Part shown: one piece after another, positions 22,660-34,700 of the stretch
Numbering within the stretch: position 1 is the stretch's first letter
Layout of the letters: every line of letters begins with the position of its first letter
Assembly: GCA_036346405.1 (NCBI GenBank)
Contig: CM070568.1
Span: 7,446,221 to 7,510,220 of the forward strand
Length of the DNA stretch: 64,000 nucleotides
Reading direction: 5' to 3'
Origin: Phyllostachys edulis
Taxonomy: Eukaryota; Streptophyta; Magnoliopsida; Poales; Poaceae
Notes under the pieces: generated by a model
Databases searched by the model: none
What the model was told of the DNA's origin: nothing
Seen by the model: only the letters and a program-made list of their open reading frames with translations
Made by a program: the position numbers and the translations under genes

Positions 22660-23070
22660 CCATGGTCTCATTTGTAGATGTAGACTGTAGAGATGTACAA
22701 GTGTGTTGATCCAGGTAGGGCCATGGGCTGCCGAGCTTAACCCAGCCGAGACGAAAAGCCCACAAGCAAATTACTGTCGCATTCATGACGTTACCATTTT
22801 TTTTTTTAGAGTTTATAGAGTATTTATTTTTGTCAAATCAAATCAAATCAAATCACCGGAAGGAAAGCACTAGCTGAGCCTGAGATGGGTGACCTTTACC
22901 CAACAAACCTAAAAGGGCTTAAACCACTTTTACAAGCTTTCACAGTTGTTAGCTAGCTAACCAATCAACCATGCGGATCAACGACGATGAAGTCTGAAAC
23001 TCTGAACCTTGTTGGATATCGACGGACAGGTGCCTGCAGCAACTAGTTTTCGATCGGTTTCTAGTTTCTA
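22660..23070. other. Unassigned DNA with a CAAAT microsatellite
   Basis: It contains about four tandem CAAAT units near 22835-22857. No gene or element ends were recognised. Confidence 0.5.
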
Positions 23071-23390
23071 TCCGGGAAAAAAAAACCATTTTACGCTCCC
23101 CTGAACTGTTCTAAAAGTCTGAAAAGCAATTTTAAACTACTAAACCGGACATTTGACACCCTCAACTATTAATGCCACACAAATTACCGTATTGAATCCA
23201 TTCCAAGATGGTTTTCATCTGATGTGGTAGTGGTTTTTGACACGTGAACTGGTTTTCGAATGACATGACAACTGGTCAGCATAATCAGCATACAAGAAAA
23301 TGATAGGACCCACATATCATGCTCTAGTCTTTGTTCCACCTGTCCTCTAGCTCCTTCCTCTCTCTCCTGTCTCTGGCATGAACTCAGCAT
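23070..23390 (+). repeat. Mutator-type terminal repeat fragment
   Basis: The run ACCATTTTACGCTCCCCTGA, followed by AAACCGGACATTTGACACCC and later a CACGTGAACTGG block, has the layout of MULE terminal repeats in grasses. No inverted partner was seen in the following few kilobases, so it is a fragment. Confidence 0.4.
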
Positions 23391-23637
23391 GAAACGAGTA
23401 GGCTAGGAGCCGGCTCACCGACCACCGCGCGCTGCCGCCATGCCATCCAAGCCACACAAGGTCGCCCCTAATCTCCGCCTACCCCCACCACCGTCATGCC
23501 ACCCGCCCTCGATCCCCTCATGGCTGGAGGCCAGATGCGGAGGCTGGAGACAGAGGGGGTGGATAGATGATGGACGGAGGCCAGAGACAAAGGGTGGGGG
23601 GCGAAGGCTGGAGTCGAACGAGGAAGTGGGAGGCCGA
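23391..23637. other. GC-rich unassigned segment
   Basis: It has open frames on both strands, rich in Pro, Arg and Gly, with no recognised domain. It ends at the start of a copia LTR. Confidence 0.4.
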
Positions 23638-24140
23638 TGTTGGATTAATTTCCATAATGTGGACCTACATGAGATAATATACATATTTGCTATCTATTAT
23701 CTTTGGTTGGCTCAAATATATAAAGTGATCAAATAAGTATTTATTAAGAGCCGAGTATCTTTTAAGGATAAATATGGACTTGGATTTTAAATCTGTGTAG
23801 AGACCTATTTGGAATCTATCTCTAATTATGGGACGAGATAGGATTCCATACCGAATGCTATAAATAAGGGTCAGGTCCTCCCAGCAGGGTAACTCATGCC
23901 ATACCACCTATTCCCATCAGTAGTTGGAGTTTGTGGCTTACCTCTTGCTGGGGAAGACCAAACCCTAGATAGATTGAGCATCTGTTCATCTACTACTTCA
24001 GATTAATCCTACGACGAACAATGGCATCATCATCAGGTACGCTTCCGCATTTACAGATTGAATTGTGTGTTGCAATTACCACATATGCGATTCTGTTAGT
24101 TTTTTATCATCAAGGTTAAGATCAAGAATTAAATCTAACA
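23638..24140 (+). repeat. 5' LTR of a Ty1/copia-type element (503 bp)
   Basis: It starts TGTTGGATTAATTTCC and ends AATCTAACA. A TATA box (GCTATAAATAAGG) lies near 23860, and a PBS follows directly. No second LTR was found in the window, so the element is incomplete. Confidence 0.78.
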
Positions 24141-24154
24141 ATTGGTATCAGAGC
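24141..24154 (+). other. Primer-binding site of the copia-type element
   Basis: ATTGGTATCAGAGC follows the LTR end without a spacer and matches the initiator methionine tRNA 3' end. Confidence 0.85.
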
Positions 24155-25240
24155 ACATATGTATGTATTGCAACCTGTTCTGGTAATCATCAATCGAGTT
24201 AGATCGTTTTTTCCTGGATCTGTTCGTTTCTTTTTGCCTTCTGCTACCTGCTACTGCGCATCTTTTCCACCTCACCTCTGCTGTGAGTTCTTTGCGGAGC
24301 GGCTGCGAGTTTGTTGCGCATCAGGTCTTCGGTGAATCGGCGCCGTGTCTGCTCTGGTCTCCCACCCCCGGGGCGTTGTGCTTCTCCGGCTTCCGCTGCC
24401 ATCGGTTCTGACCGTGTGCACGTCGTCCAAGACTCCAGAGTCGATGGTCATCGCCGCCTACCGAAGCTTCCGCCGCTCGAGATCCGGTTACTCTGGCTCA
24501 CTGCGCCGCCGCTCGAGATCAGCGGCCGACGCCATCTTCCTCAACGTGGTGGCCGCCGCCGACACCCGGTGCCACCATCGATCCGCCCGAGATCCACTCA
24601 ACGCGGTCCAAATCCGATTGCTGCCTCTACCCTCGCCGACGCCAAGACACCGCCGCCCGGATATCCGGATCCACTCAAGATCGCCCAGATCTCGTAGTCG
24701 TCGACGTCAACATCTTCTCGCTTGCCCTCGCCGTCCCGTGCGTCTTCTCGGCTCCCTCCTACGGCGTGGTTCCCCTAGTCGGCGTGGCGTCTACGGCCAG
24801 CGCGTCCCCACGTCGTCGCATGTTGCCTCCGGCCGACGCAGCTCCCCGCCCGGCGTGGCGTCCACCGCGGCGCAAACCCATGTCATCGAGCTCTGCGATC
24901 GCAGGTGTCCCGCCCCCTTTGTGAGCGCCTTGAAGACGGTGAAATTGTCGGCGGGCTAGCGATGGCAGCAGCGTCAGCAGGCGGTGGACAACAAGCGTGG
25001 ACGGCGGCTCGGCCATCAGTTTTTCTGGGCGCGGCGCAGCCATGTCAGTCTCACGTTTGCGCAGTGCAGCCACAGCGGTGGGCTACGACGATAGCAGGTC
25101 GCATCTAGCGCGCATGATGGCGACAACGACGACGCATATGGCGCGTGCGACGGCGACAACACATATGGCGCGTATGACACCGACAGCTATGTTCGGCAAG
25201 CGCGCACGACGTGTGCGCATCGATTTGAGGTTAAGTTTTT
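24155..25240 (+). other. Internal GC-rich part of the incomplete copia-type element
   Basis: No gag or pol motif (zinc knuckle, integrase or reverse transcriptase) is visible. Long Arg/Ser/Pro-rich frames on both strands reflect base composition. The element may be non-autonomous or internally replaced. Confidence 0.45.
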
Positions 25241-26705
25241 TCCTCATTACAGATTTTGAGATGCTTCTTGTTTCAGAATAGCATATGGATAATTTGTGGT
25301 TAATCTTTTACTTTAGCGCTTATTCCTGAGAATTTAGTTCATCACAGTTCTAGGTTAATTTTGCTAGTCCTGGTATCCACCGGAGAATGTTTGCAGTCAA
25401 CCTCAAATTAGCCCTTAAAGTTTTGATTGATTGTGGCTTATAGTTCCTGCATAAGGTCAATGAAGGCTTAAGGTTAATTGTATCTTCAATTTTCAGTAAT
25501 TTCCAGTTTTCAGTCATTTCTGGCATTAATCGATTAAATGCAATATTGTTTGTCTGGTATTAGGATATGATCACTGATAAACATGACTTTGCATCTGGCA
25601 CTTTTGACAATTGCATTATGGCATAACCTGTGAAATGCAATAATTGTGCAAAATTGGTTATAATCAATCATCTGCTATTCTGGTTAATCTGAATATACTG
25701 TTATGTTTGGTTTGATCCTCCTTTAGGCTGAGGTTTGATCCTCTATTCGGCTGAGGTTTAAACTTACAGTTTAAGATTAGTGTTGGCATATCAGTTTAAT
25801 CAGTCAAATGTAATTTTGTGCAATTAAGACATGTTCTCTGATTAGCATTATTTCATATGATGCTTTTGAGAATTATGTTTTGCATTATGGTGATAAATTG
25901 TGTAATCTCAGGATATATCCTCTTTTCATGAATGATGGATTGATTCAAATTTGACCAGCTAGTGTTCTGCATAGATTAATTGAAATACTATGTTGCCAAA
26001 GCAACCTCTGGTATATAGGTCAATTTATTCAGAACAACTAGGATTTTTTTTTTGTATGTATAATTCATACATCTATTGACTAGCCCAAAGGAAAGTCAAT
26101 ATTTGGCCGAATTATATATGCAACTGTGGTAATAAATACGTACCAGTCATCAAACCGAATTAATCAAAATAAAATAAAATAAAATAACCAAACCGAATTA
26201 AATCGGTTAGGTTAATTTGGTATTTCAGTAAACCGAATTACACGTAGCCTAATACTTTATTACTATAGCCATCATTCACAGATCGATTTGAGTAAGTCAG
26301 CATGAGTTAATACCCCATTGCTAAGCACACCATTCAAATATGAATTTAGATGAAGCCCTGCCCTTTCAAGGACAACAATCCAACACATCATAGAGCAGAA
26401 CATGAGAGAAAAGCTCAATGGCAACTGAAAACTAGGTCCAGAAATCAACTTAAGGACTCAAAATTCCAAGCAAGTGAATATACCACTTGTTTATGGACTC
26501 TGGTATCAGAAGGGTGTACATATACTCCATATCTCATCAAGTTTTTTGCCGAAATGGCATAAATTCGTCTTGTATTTGTAAAAATGATGTCTTGTTGTAC
26601 AACCACTGTGCAGCAGGGCGTCCAGATCCGACACCCGCCTCCTGCCGCACGGCCAACGTGCCGTGGTACGCCCCCCACACGACCACCGTGTAGCCTGTAC
26701 TGTAG
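25241..26705. other. AT-rich region without a recognised gene
   Basis: It contains an AAAAT microsatellite (about 26166-26187) inside a CCGAATT/CGGTTTGG-type low-complexity stretch (26140-26240). I see nothing else that can be supported. Confidence 0.45.
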
Positions 26706-27094
26706 CAATTTTTTTCCCCTTTTTCTTTTTTTTAAAAAAAATCATTTAAGTATACTTTTTGTAAGAATTTGTAAATATAGAAAATTATCTCCAAAAATTA
26801 TGAAAGTTTTTTTGGAGTCTCCTGACATAGTGTTCTTGCTGTTATAATTTTTTCAAAATTTTATCTATTCTGAATTGTTCTCTAAAATTCATTTAAGTAT
26901 ACTTTGTGTACGAATTTTCGAGAACAATTCAAAATAGATAAAATTTTGGCAAAATTACACAAGCAATTACACTATATTAGGAGGCTCCACAAAATGTTTC
27001 ATATTTGTTTAAGCTCCTTTTCTATATTTAAAAATTCCTACAAAAAGTATACTTAAATGTTTTTTAAAAAAAGAAAAAAAATTCCCTGCCGCAT
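26706..27094. repeat. Foldback element with arms of about 185 bp
   Basis: The left arm (about 26706-26890) and right arm (about 26912-27094) are inverted copies over nearly their whole length, separated by a 21-bp loop. The innermost part pairs GAATTGTTCTC with GAGAACAATTC. Outer parts pair poly-T/poly-A tracts and CATTTAAGTATAC blocks. Flanking GC-rich segments (26600-26700 and 27100-27230) also resemble each other in inverted form, weakly. No target duplication was identified. Confidence 0.75.
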
Positions 27095-28757
27095 AGTAGC
27101 CCTACGTATGTGGTGCTACAGTATCCCACCGCACGGTGCTGTGCAGGAGGCACTCTACTGCACGGCGGCCATGAGGTATGGGGCAATTGTCGATTCCGGG
27201 CACCCTGCCGCTCATTTTTTAAAATTCCGTGTGAAGACAATTTCTTGCAAATACGGGAGCGAATTTAAGCCATTTCAGCCAAAAATTCCTCAACCATCAG
27301 CAAGTATACATATTAATAATTACAACAATATCCCAGCCTCCCAGGTTCAATCCATCCTCACATCTCTAATTGAATATGGCCTTAAACAATCACCAAAACA
27401 CAATCAGTTATCTCATAATCTCTTCTAAGTCTGCACAGAATATCACAGATTCACAGTATCAGAGATCCAGTGAAACCTCACTAGCTTTCCTCACAGCTCA
27501 ATATCACTCAAAACGATCCAAATGATAAAAGGTATAACAGGTACAACAATCTTGAGCACAAAAAAGGGGGAAAGCATATAATGGGAATCGACATGTCAAA
27601 AGCATGCTAAAAAACCTGATTCTTTAGAATCTAGAAGCTCAAATCAGGACAGGAACTCCTCAAATACACTTGAATATCAAGCAAAAAATGAAAAGGGAAA
27701 CAGTTCAAGTCAGATCCAGTGAGGAACGGGCGACTGCGGGATGCGGCTAGGGGTTGGGATTTGGGAGGGATGTGGCTGGTGGTATGGGCGGCTGCGTGGT
27801 GCGGGCGTGCGATGCGAAATTGCGAATGAATGAGAGTTAGTTCACATTAGGGTTAGGGAGTAGCTACCGGCGAGTCCGCGAGTGGGCCTTGGGCCGGCTG
27901 GGAGTCAGAGTGGGCCACTCTGTGTTAGTTTGGTATTTCGGTTTGTTCGGTTTTTGATGATTGAAAACCGAACCGAATACCAAACACCGAATAGAGCCAA
28001 GAAAAAACCAAAGCGGCAAACCGACCACCGAATACACCGATATTTTCGGTTAGTTTGGCTTCGGTAAAAAAAAATGCCCACCCCTAACCATATCTATGGA
28101 GAATATCGAAAGGAAGGAGTAGCTAGAGCGTTTGACCCTTCACGTCGTATAGCATGGTGGATTGCTTGGACCGGAATCAAGTACGAGTCCATGCCTGGCT
28201 GCTGTTGCATGCGTAGTTCCGGTCCGAATCTGCATGCTCCGTGCGTCTTGGCCTCTCCTCCAAATGGTGCCATCCTTTCATTTTATCTCTGCTTGTTCCG
28301 AAACGAAGGCTCCATTCCGTCTCCTGATTTTGACGGTGCATTCGAATCGTAGCATCCATTGTTGTATTTTGAAGCTTAATCGTTTTAAAATATGTGTTGG
28401 TCAAATATTTTTAGGGTTTACTATCAATATATAAAGAATTGCAAAAATTGACAACATGAAATCGATATTATTACTAGATCTATCATGAAATATATATTTT
28501 CATAATATATAATTATTTTTATTTGAAAGAATATATTTTCATAGAAATTGATGGTCAAAAAGTCACATTGGAGACCGTATCAATGTCCAAACAACTTATG
28601 TTTTGAATTAGAGAGAGTAGTACTTTACCCGCTTTTGTTTTTAAAAATCCTTACTACTTAACCAGTTAACCACTACAACACACCAACTAGTCCCTCGCCA
28701 AGTTTGGATGGAGTTACGAGCAAACACACGGGCCACAGAAAAATCCGAGACAGAAAC
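27095..28757. other. Unassigned region with a CGGTTTGG-rich patch
   Basis: At 27925-28085 a run of TTCGGTTTG-type words ends in TGCCCACCCCTAAC. This resembles one end of some hAT-type elements, but no opposite end was found. The rest shows no recognised gene. ACAGAAAC at 28750-28757 is a target duplication of the next element. Confidence 0.4.
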
Positions 28758-30652
28758 CAGGGGCGGAGATGGGCCACGGACCGGTTGAACAATGGCCCGA
28801 GGCCCAGAGAAAATAGTAGTAGAAAATTTAAGTAGGGATAAAAAATTACTATCAAGATTTAGGTCTGACGCCGGCGATCGGCCGAGGCTATCCTCGGTAA
28901 AGATGCGTGAGGAGCCCTAGCCACTGCCTTGCCTTTGGTCTTTTCCTCCCCGCTCTCCCCAAAACGCCGCCCGGCCCCAATCACCTCCTCGCTCCGGCCA
29001 TGCAGTCCTCTCTGCCCTTGGCTCTTGTTGCTCGGCTACCAGATCCTCTCTACCCCGCGACACGCGCCGCCTGCCTCCTCTCCGCCATGAGCATGCGACG
29101 CCTTCCCATCCCATCGCCTCCTCGGCCCAACTCCCGTGGCTCCTCCTCCATGCCGACTGCCACCTTTGCCTTTGCCTTGGCTCAGCCCTTCAGTTCTCCT
29201 ATCGCTCGATCCGCGCTGTGAGTCTCTGCTGCTGCCAGCCTGCGCCTCGATGGTGGCGCCGCCTTGGCTGCTTCCTTTCTGCTCATTGTCACCTCGCCCG
29301 CTCTGGCCCCTTCAGTAGCCGGTCCCCGGCGCCTCACATGCTTGCCTCTGATCATTGCCGCTCCACCCCTAGAGCGTCGGCGCCCTCTCAGCCTCCTCTG
29401 CTTTCGATCCTCGCGCCTCAACCGCCGTCACGGTCTTTGGCTCTCGGTGATCAGGTGAGCTCCTCTCCTCAGTCCTCATCACTTTATGATTTATGAATTA
29501 TGAAATTACGACTCACTGTATGACTGTATGCCATGTATGCATCACTGAAGAAGCATCGCCAAATCAGAGTTCATTGGATGGGAGAATCGATTGACAGTAT
29601 GAACACTTGGCATGTTATTCTGTTGGAATTGTAAGCAAGATTAGTTTAATGACAGTTGAGACTTGAGAGAGTAAGTGCTTGCTGCTTTGAATCAAGATTC
29701 AAGAATGTGATCTTTGTTATGATAACCATATGAGATATGCAGTCTAAGATATAGGAACAGATTAGGAGGAAATAGGAAGCATCACGGAAAATTTTTGCTG
29801 TTTTGCTGAGTGGAGCATGATCAATTATAGGAAATATGGTCAAAACAGGTAGAACAAGTTGCAGAGCATATTCTTTGCCAATCCTATAGAAGCTTAGGCT
29901 CAATTGTTAATGTTATTGCCTGTCTATTCATGGTTAGAAGGCAAAGGCTTGAAGTCAATCTAACTCATAGATGTTTTCTCTGAAATGTAGTTTTCACCAT
30001 ATGTTCAGATTTTTAGGATCAGACAGTGATGTCTAATATATTCTACAATATGTTCAGATTAGTTATGACTTATCTATATGAGTAAATCTATAAATGAGTT
30101 AATTAGTTATGACTTATCAGTTATCAATTATGATTTATGAATTATGAAGTTATGAGTATGGCTCACTCCTTTCTATTTGAATATTTGATGTACTAGAATT
30201 AGAAATACATGACGAGGACTGAGGAGAGGAGACGGTGGGGACGGCGTAAGCAGAAACTACCTCGTGTTAGTGGTATATTACATTCTTATTTCGTAATTTG
30301 CATTAAAAATAATGGTGTAGTCTTGTGTCCCTAATTTACATATGCAATTTTATCTTTGCAAATTCAGGTTCTCGTACTATTGTTGATGAAGATATGATAG
30401 GCTCAAATGAATCAAATCTTTGTTAATTAAGCAAAAATTACCTCATGCTTATAGTATGTTACATTGTTTTTTTTGCTATGTTTTTATCTATTTTGTCGTA
30501 TCGTTAAACATGGAATTCAAATTTTATTTCGATTGTGCATTTGTGTTGTATTTTTGTTATGCCTCGGTGTTGATAGTATTTGACGTTAGTTATAAACTTA
30601 TAGGTCCTTAGTTTTGGGTCCGAGGCTTATTGAAATCCTGGCTCCGCAACTG
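28758..30652. mobile_element. hAT-like non-autonomous element carrying GC-rich DNA
   Basis: The left end CAGGGGCGGAG and right end (complement CAGTTGCGGAG) form a short imperfect terminal inverted repeat. It is flanked by an 8-bp near-identical duplication, ACAGAAAC (28750-28757) and ACGGAAAC (30653-30660). Eight-base duplications are typical of hAT transposition. No transposase is present. The 5' part (28900-29455) is GC-rich, reads open in several frames and ends with a good splice donor (CAG then GTGAGC at 29454). It could be a captured gene start, but I do not recognise it. Confidence 0.68.
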
Positions 30653-30660
30653 ACGGAAAC

Positions 30661-31766
30661 CATGCCCGTCAAAGAGAGAAAGGAAGGTAAGCAAACACGA
30701 AAATGGATTCTCTGCATTAAAGGGTTTAATGCAGATGATCTATAGTGTCACGCCTTAGAAACTAGTCTCCACAGTTCAATCGAAAAGCAAATGGCCATCA
30801 ATCACTATAGTATTTTTGCTAAATTAAATCTTTCGTTGTTTCTACCATACTTTGATGTAAGTTGGCATGTGCGCTTCATTCGGCGTGCCGAGGAAGACCG
30901 AAGACCCCCGGCCGGTGGGGTCCGCTGCCTTGGGTGCACAGCAGCCGAGGCAAGCGCGCACGAGACACGTGCGTGGGGTCCGCATGTGGAGGAAGCAAGC
31001 TAAGTCATGCCTATAGGGTCCGCGCGTGGAGGAAGCAAGCTAAGTCATGTCCATAGGGTCCGCGCGTGGAGGAAGCAAGCGGAAGGCAGTAGAATGCATA
31101 GGAAAATCGGACGACCGAGAAACGGATGAAACGAGATCTAACAGTCCAAAAAGTAGAGCTGACGTGGCCTGCCACTCCTCGCCTCAAATTTTCCTTAGTT
31201 TATACCAAAGGATTACTGTCAAGCACCGTTCACTCACTCACATATCGCCGTTCATGCGGTACAGTGATCCTACGTAGATACAAGCGCGCACAAACCCACA
31301 CGCTCGCTGCGTACCTCCCCGCAGCCTCTCCCTGGCCCCACCAAATCATGGATAGATACCGTAAAGCGAACTCAACGGCAAAGTACCGAAACGTGGTCGG
31401 AAGATACCGGCGGTGGGGCCCTCCCCGCAGCCGCGGTCTAACTCTGACTCGAACCCCACCACCACGCCACGTCGCCCGTCCGGCTCGGCAACTCTCCGCT
31501 TGGCTTCCTCGCACTCGCGGTCGCGAACTCGCGATCGCGTCTCCTCCGGCACCGCCCTTCCAAATTCTCCCTTCCTCCCAGCTCGCGAGCCGTCTCCCCA
31601 AAGCAACCGCTTCCTCCTCCCCCTCCCCTCTCGCCCTCTCTTCTACTCCTCTCCCACCGCAAACCCCCGAGAACGCCAGCGCGAGAACCGCAATTCCGTT
31701 CGCGTGGAGAGGGAATTGCCGCCGGAGTATCCGAAGCCGCACCTGTGTTTCTGATCGGGCGGAGAG
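30661..31766 (+). promoter_or_regulatory. Upstream region and likely 5' UTR of the HVA22-like gene
   Basis: About 1.1 kb between the hAT-like element and the ATG. It contains a 40-bp tandem repeat (30976-31082) and, nearer the gene, a pyrimidine-rich tract (about 31560-31665) of the kind often found around grass transcription starts. No clear TATA box was seen. Long open frames across 31126-32016 on both strands are composition artefacts. Confidence 0.5.
30976..31082. repeat. 40-bp minisatellite, nearly 3 copies
   Basis: GGGTCCGC.TGGAGGAAGCAAGC-type units start at 30976, 31016 and 31056, an exact 40-bp period. The third is partial. It lies about 690 bp upstream of the HVA22-like start codon. 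Confidence 0.88.
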
Positions 31767-34700
31767 ATGTTGGGGGAGCTCCTGTCCAAGATCCTGCTGT
31801 GAGTCTCGGTTTCATGTTCGGATACTTCTTGGCTGGACGAATCGCGAATGGGTCATGTTTTTTTTTCTTGCGTTCTGTCTTGATTTCTTGCCCTGTTCTT
31901 CTCCGCGACGCAGGCTGCTGTTCGGGTATGCCATGCCGGCGTTCGAGTGCTTCAAGACTGTGGAGACGCGGCCCAACGACGCGCACATGCTCCGCTTCTG
32001 GTGCCAGTACTGGTGAGCCATTCTTAATCGATGTTGTTTGAATCCATCGCCTGCCTGTTCTCGATTTCTTCCTGCTTGTCCTTTTTTTTCCCCAATTGCT
32101 GTGATTTGCTTTATTTTCCATTTTTATGTTGAGTGAGATGGACAACTTGGACAACATGGTTTTCTGTGATATCATGATGCTAACTTTAGTTCTTCTCCCT
32201 TTAACCTTTTGCTTGCTAGTAGAATGGTATATTTATGTGTGTATCTAGGCAAAAGTTCATGTGCAATGATAGTGCCAGCTTTTATTTCTGTCTCCCTTTA
32301 GTTTTTCTGAACATTAGATGCATTTTTTATGATGTGTTCAAAGTTGGATGTTAGGTACATGATGACACCGCAATCCTGCCTTGTACAAATAATTAGGAGT
32401 GTCAATCAGAGAGTTCTTTTTCATTCTTCTAAAGGCTTATCATTATGATTAACAGTTCTATGCTTTTTTTGGCTCGACAAAATGGGAGTAGTTTCTCTTT
32501 CAGTTTCAGATTCGTATCTTCTACCCTTAGAAAAGGCGCGAAACTGCAGAATATTAGTAATCGTTTGCGTGCTGTTTGGTCATAAATCAATGCTCTGGAT
32601 TAGAGTGGGCAGAGAAATTTTGGTTTTCTTTTCTCTCTAGATGTTTTAAGGGTCTGATATGAAACAAGGTTTGGTTTGCACTTCTGCGTGAAAGGCGATC
32701 TAGTATCCACTCGCTGATAAATACTGATTGGCACGAGGGCGGGAAAAAATTCCGGCATTATTGTTACGAGTTATAAGTGCCTCACATCGTATCTGATCTA
32801 GCAATTAGTAATTACTATGCTAGGTTATTTCACCTGGGGCCATTTTAATTGTTCAAATTTGGGAGAATACCCAAGTTGGTCCTCAAAGTTTCCCTCTAGG
32901 TTCACTTTCGTTCTTCAACTTTGAAAAAGGTCAAATAGATCCTCAAACTTTTCTTTACAGTCCAAATAGGACCCTCAGTCCACATGACATGCCACATATA
33001 CATGCTAAGTGGCACCTTTTTGCATGGAGGTGAGTGTAAAGTGTTAAGATAATCACGTCGCTCGTCACATTTTTTAGTAGTAGTCATACACGTATACGTA
33101 TGCAAGTCTGTAACAACGCGCATGTATACGCGTGGGTCTGTTTAAAGTCCGATTGTTTGGATAGATCGTTAACCGGATATCTGATTAGTTGAGCGTCGAC
33201 GTCTGTTTAAAGTTGTTAGCTCGGATATGTTGGTTAGTCCGGATAAGTTTGTTAGTCCGGATGCCGTCTTGCTCGGTTGTAATCTCTATATAAAGCGATC
33301 AAGAAAACAGAGAAAAGGTGCGAAGTTTGCGGCGCCCAAAATCTCCGTCTCTCGCTTCTGCTCTGCGAGGCTGTTTCTTCAACGCGTGTGTCGCGTTGCG
33401 TGCGTTCGTGGTGGCTACGTGAGTCGCGGCGAAGAACGGCGTGTGGCGCATCCAGACTTCGGCGACAACGGCGTGTGGCGCATCGGGGATCGCTCGCCGT
33501 GTCGTGGGCGTTCGGCGACGGCGACTGAAGTGGTGGGTCATCTCCGAGCGAGATTAGGAGGGCGAAGTTCACCGCCGGCTGCGAAGTTCTAAGCGAAGCA
33601 AAGCTAGTTTGCGACAACAAGTGGTATCAGAGCCTCGTTGCTCTCGTGCTTGTGAGGATGTCGCAAGATGACTCAAGGTCGCAAGATGGCTCGAGGTCGC
33701 CGCGGAGGTCCAAGTCACCAAAGACTTCCTCGACCCGCGATAACAAAGAACGGCGGCGCAAGATGGCAATGGCGCGATCGGTCAGATCGCGGGTGGTGAG
33801 GGAGTCGAGGCTCGGCGCGATACCGATCTTGCCGACGCGAACCAACTACGGAGATCGGGCTCTCATGATGAAGGTCATGATCAGCGCGAGGCTCATGGGA
33901 TGCGATCGCGATGACGACGCTGACTTCCATGAGGACCGCATGGCGCTGGAGGCGATTCTTCGAGCAATGCCACCGGAGATGCTCTCCATGCTCGCCATCA
34001 AGGAGAGTGCCAAGGAGGCATGGGATGCCATCAAAACCATGCGCATGGGCGTAGCGCGCGTGCGCAAGGCCAAGGCTCAGTCGCTTCGCAAGGAGTTCGA
34101 TAACATTGCGTTCCACGACGGTGAGTCGATTGACGACTTTGCCATGAGGCTCACCGGGCTCGTCAACAACCTCCACATCCTCAGTGACAAGCTCGGCGAG
34201 GAGGAGGTCGTCGCGGAAGTTCTGCGATGGTACCGCCAGTACTCCCGGATAGCATTGTCCATTGAAACTCTTCGGATCTGGACACGCCGCATGCGTGGAG
34301 GAACCGCCCTGGCGACTCAAGGCCGCCGAGGATCGTCTCGACCTTGGCGACACGGGCGGCTCTGGGAGCCACCTGCTCCTCACCGAGGAGGAATGGCTTG
34401 CGCACATGAAGAAGCGTGAGCAAGGCGAGAACTCCTCCGGCGGCGGAAAGCCAGCTGGCAACAAGGCCGGCGATGGCGGCAGCGATAAGCGCCGCTACAA
34501 GCACCACGGCAACGGCGGCGGCAAGGACGCCACATCCAGCGGCGGCAAGGGCGCCGGAAAGGGCAAGTGCTACAATTGCGGCATCTACGGGCACTTTGCT
34601 CGTGAGTGCCGTAAGCCACGCCGCGAGCGTAAGGAGGAGGCCAACCTGTCACGTGCTCAGGAGGAGCAACCAGTGCTCCTCATGGCCGAGCACCATGTGC

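Noticed and set aside
23440..23736. Possible small secreted or Gly-rich protein
   Set aside because: Crosses the start of a copia LTR, so it cannot be a conserved gene.
24311..25281. Arg/Ser-rich open frames
   Set aside because: They are within the incomplete copia element, overlap on both strands and have no retroelement or host motif.
27925..28090. Second hAT element end
   Set aside because: Only one side (CCCACCCCTAAC) was found; no matching left end or 8-bp duplication.
31126..32016. Long plus-strand frame (about 296 codons) across the HVA22 upstream region
   Set aside because: It overlaps the true first two exons in another frame and reads through the intron; composition is promoter-like and no domain is seen.
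33622..33633. tRNA gene signal from TGGTATCAGAGC words (also 2401, 9547, 24141, 45125, 55976)
   Set aside because: Each is a primer-binding site complementary to tRNA and sits beside an LTR; no cloverleaf is present.
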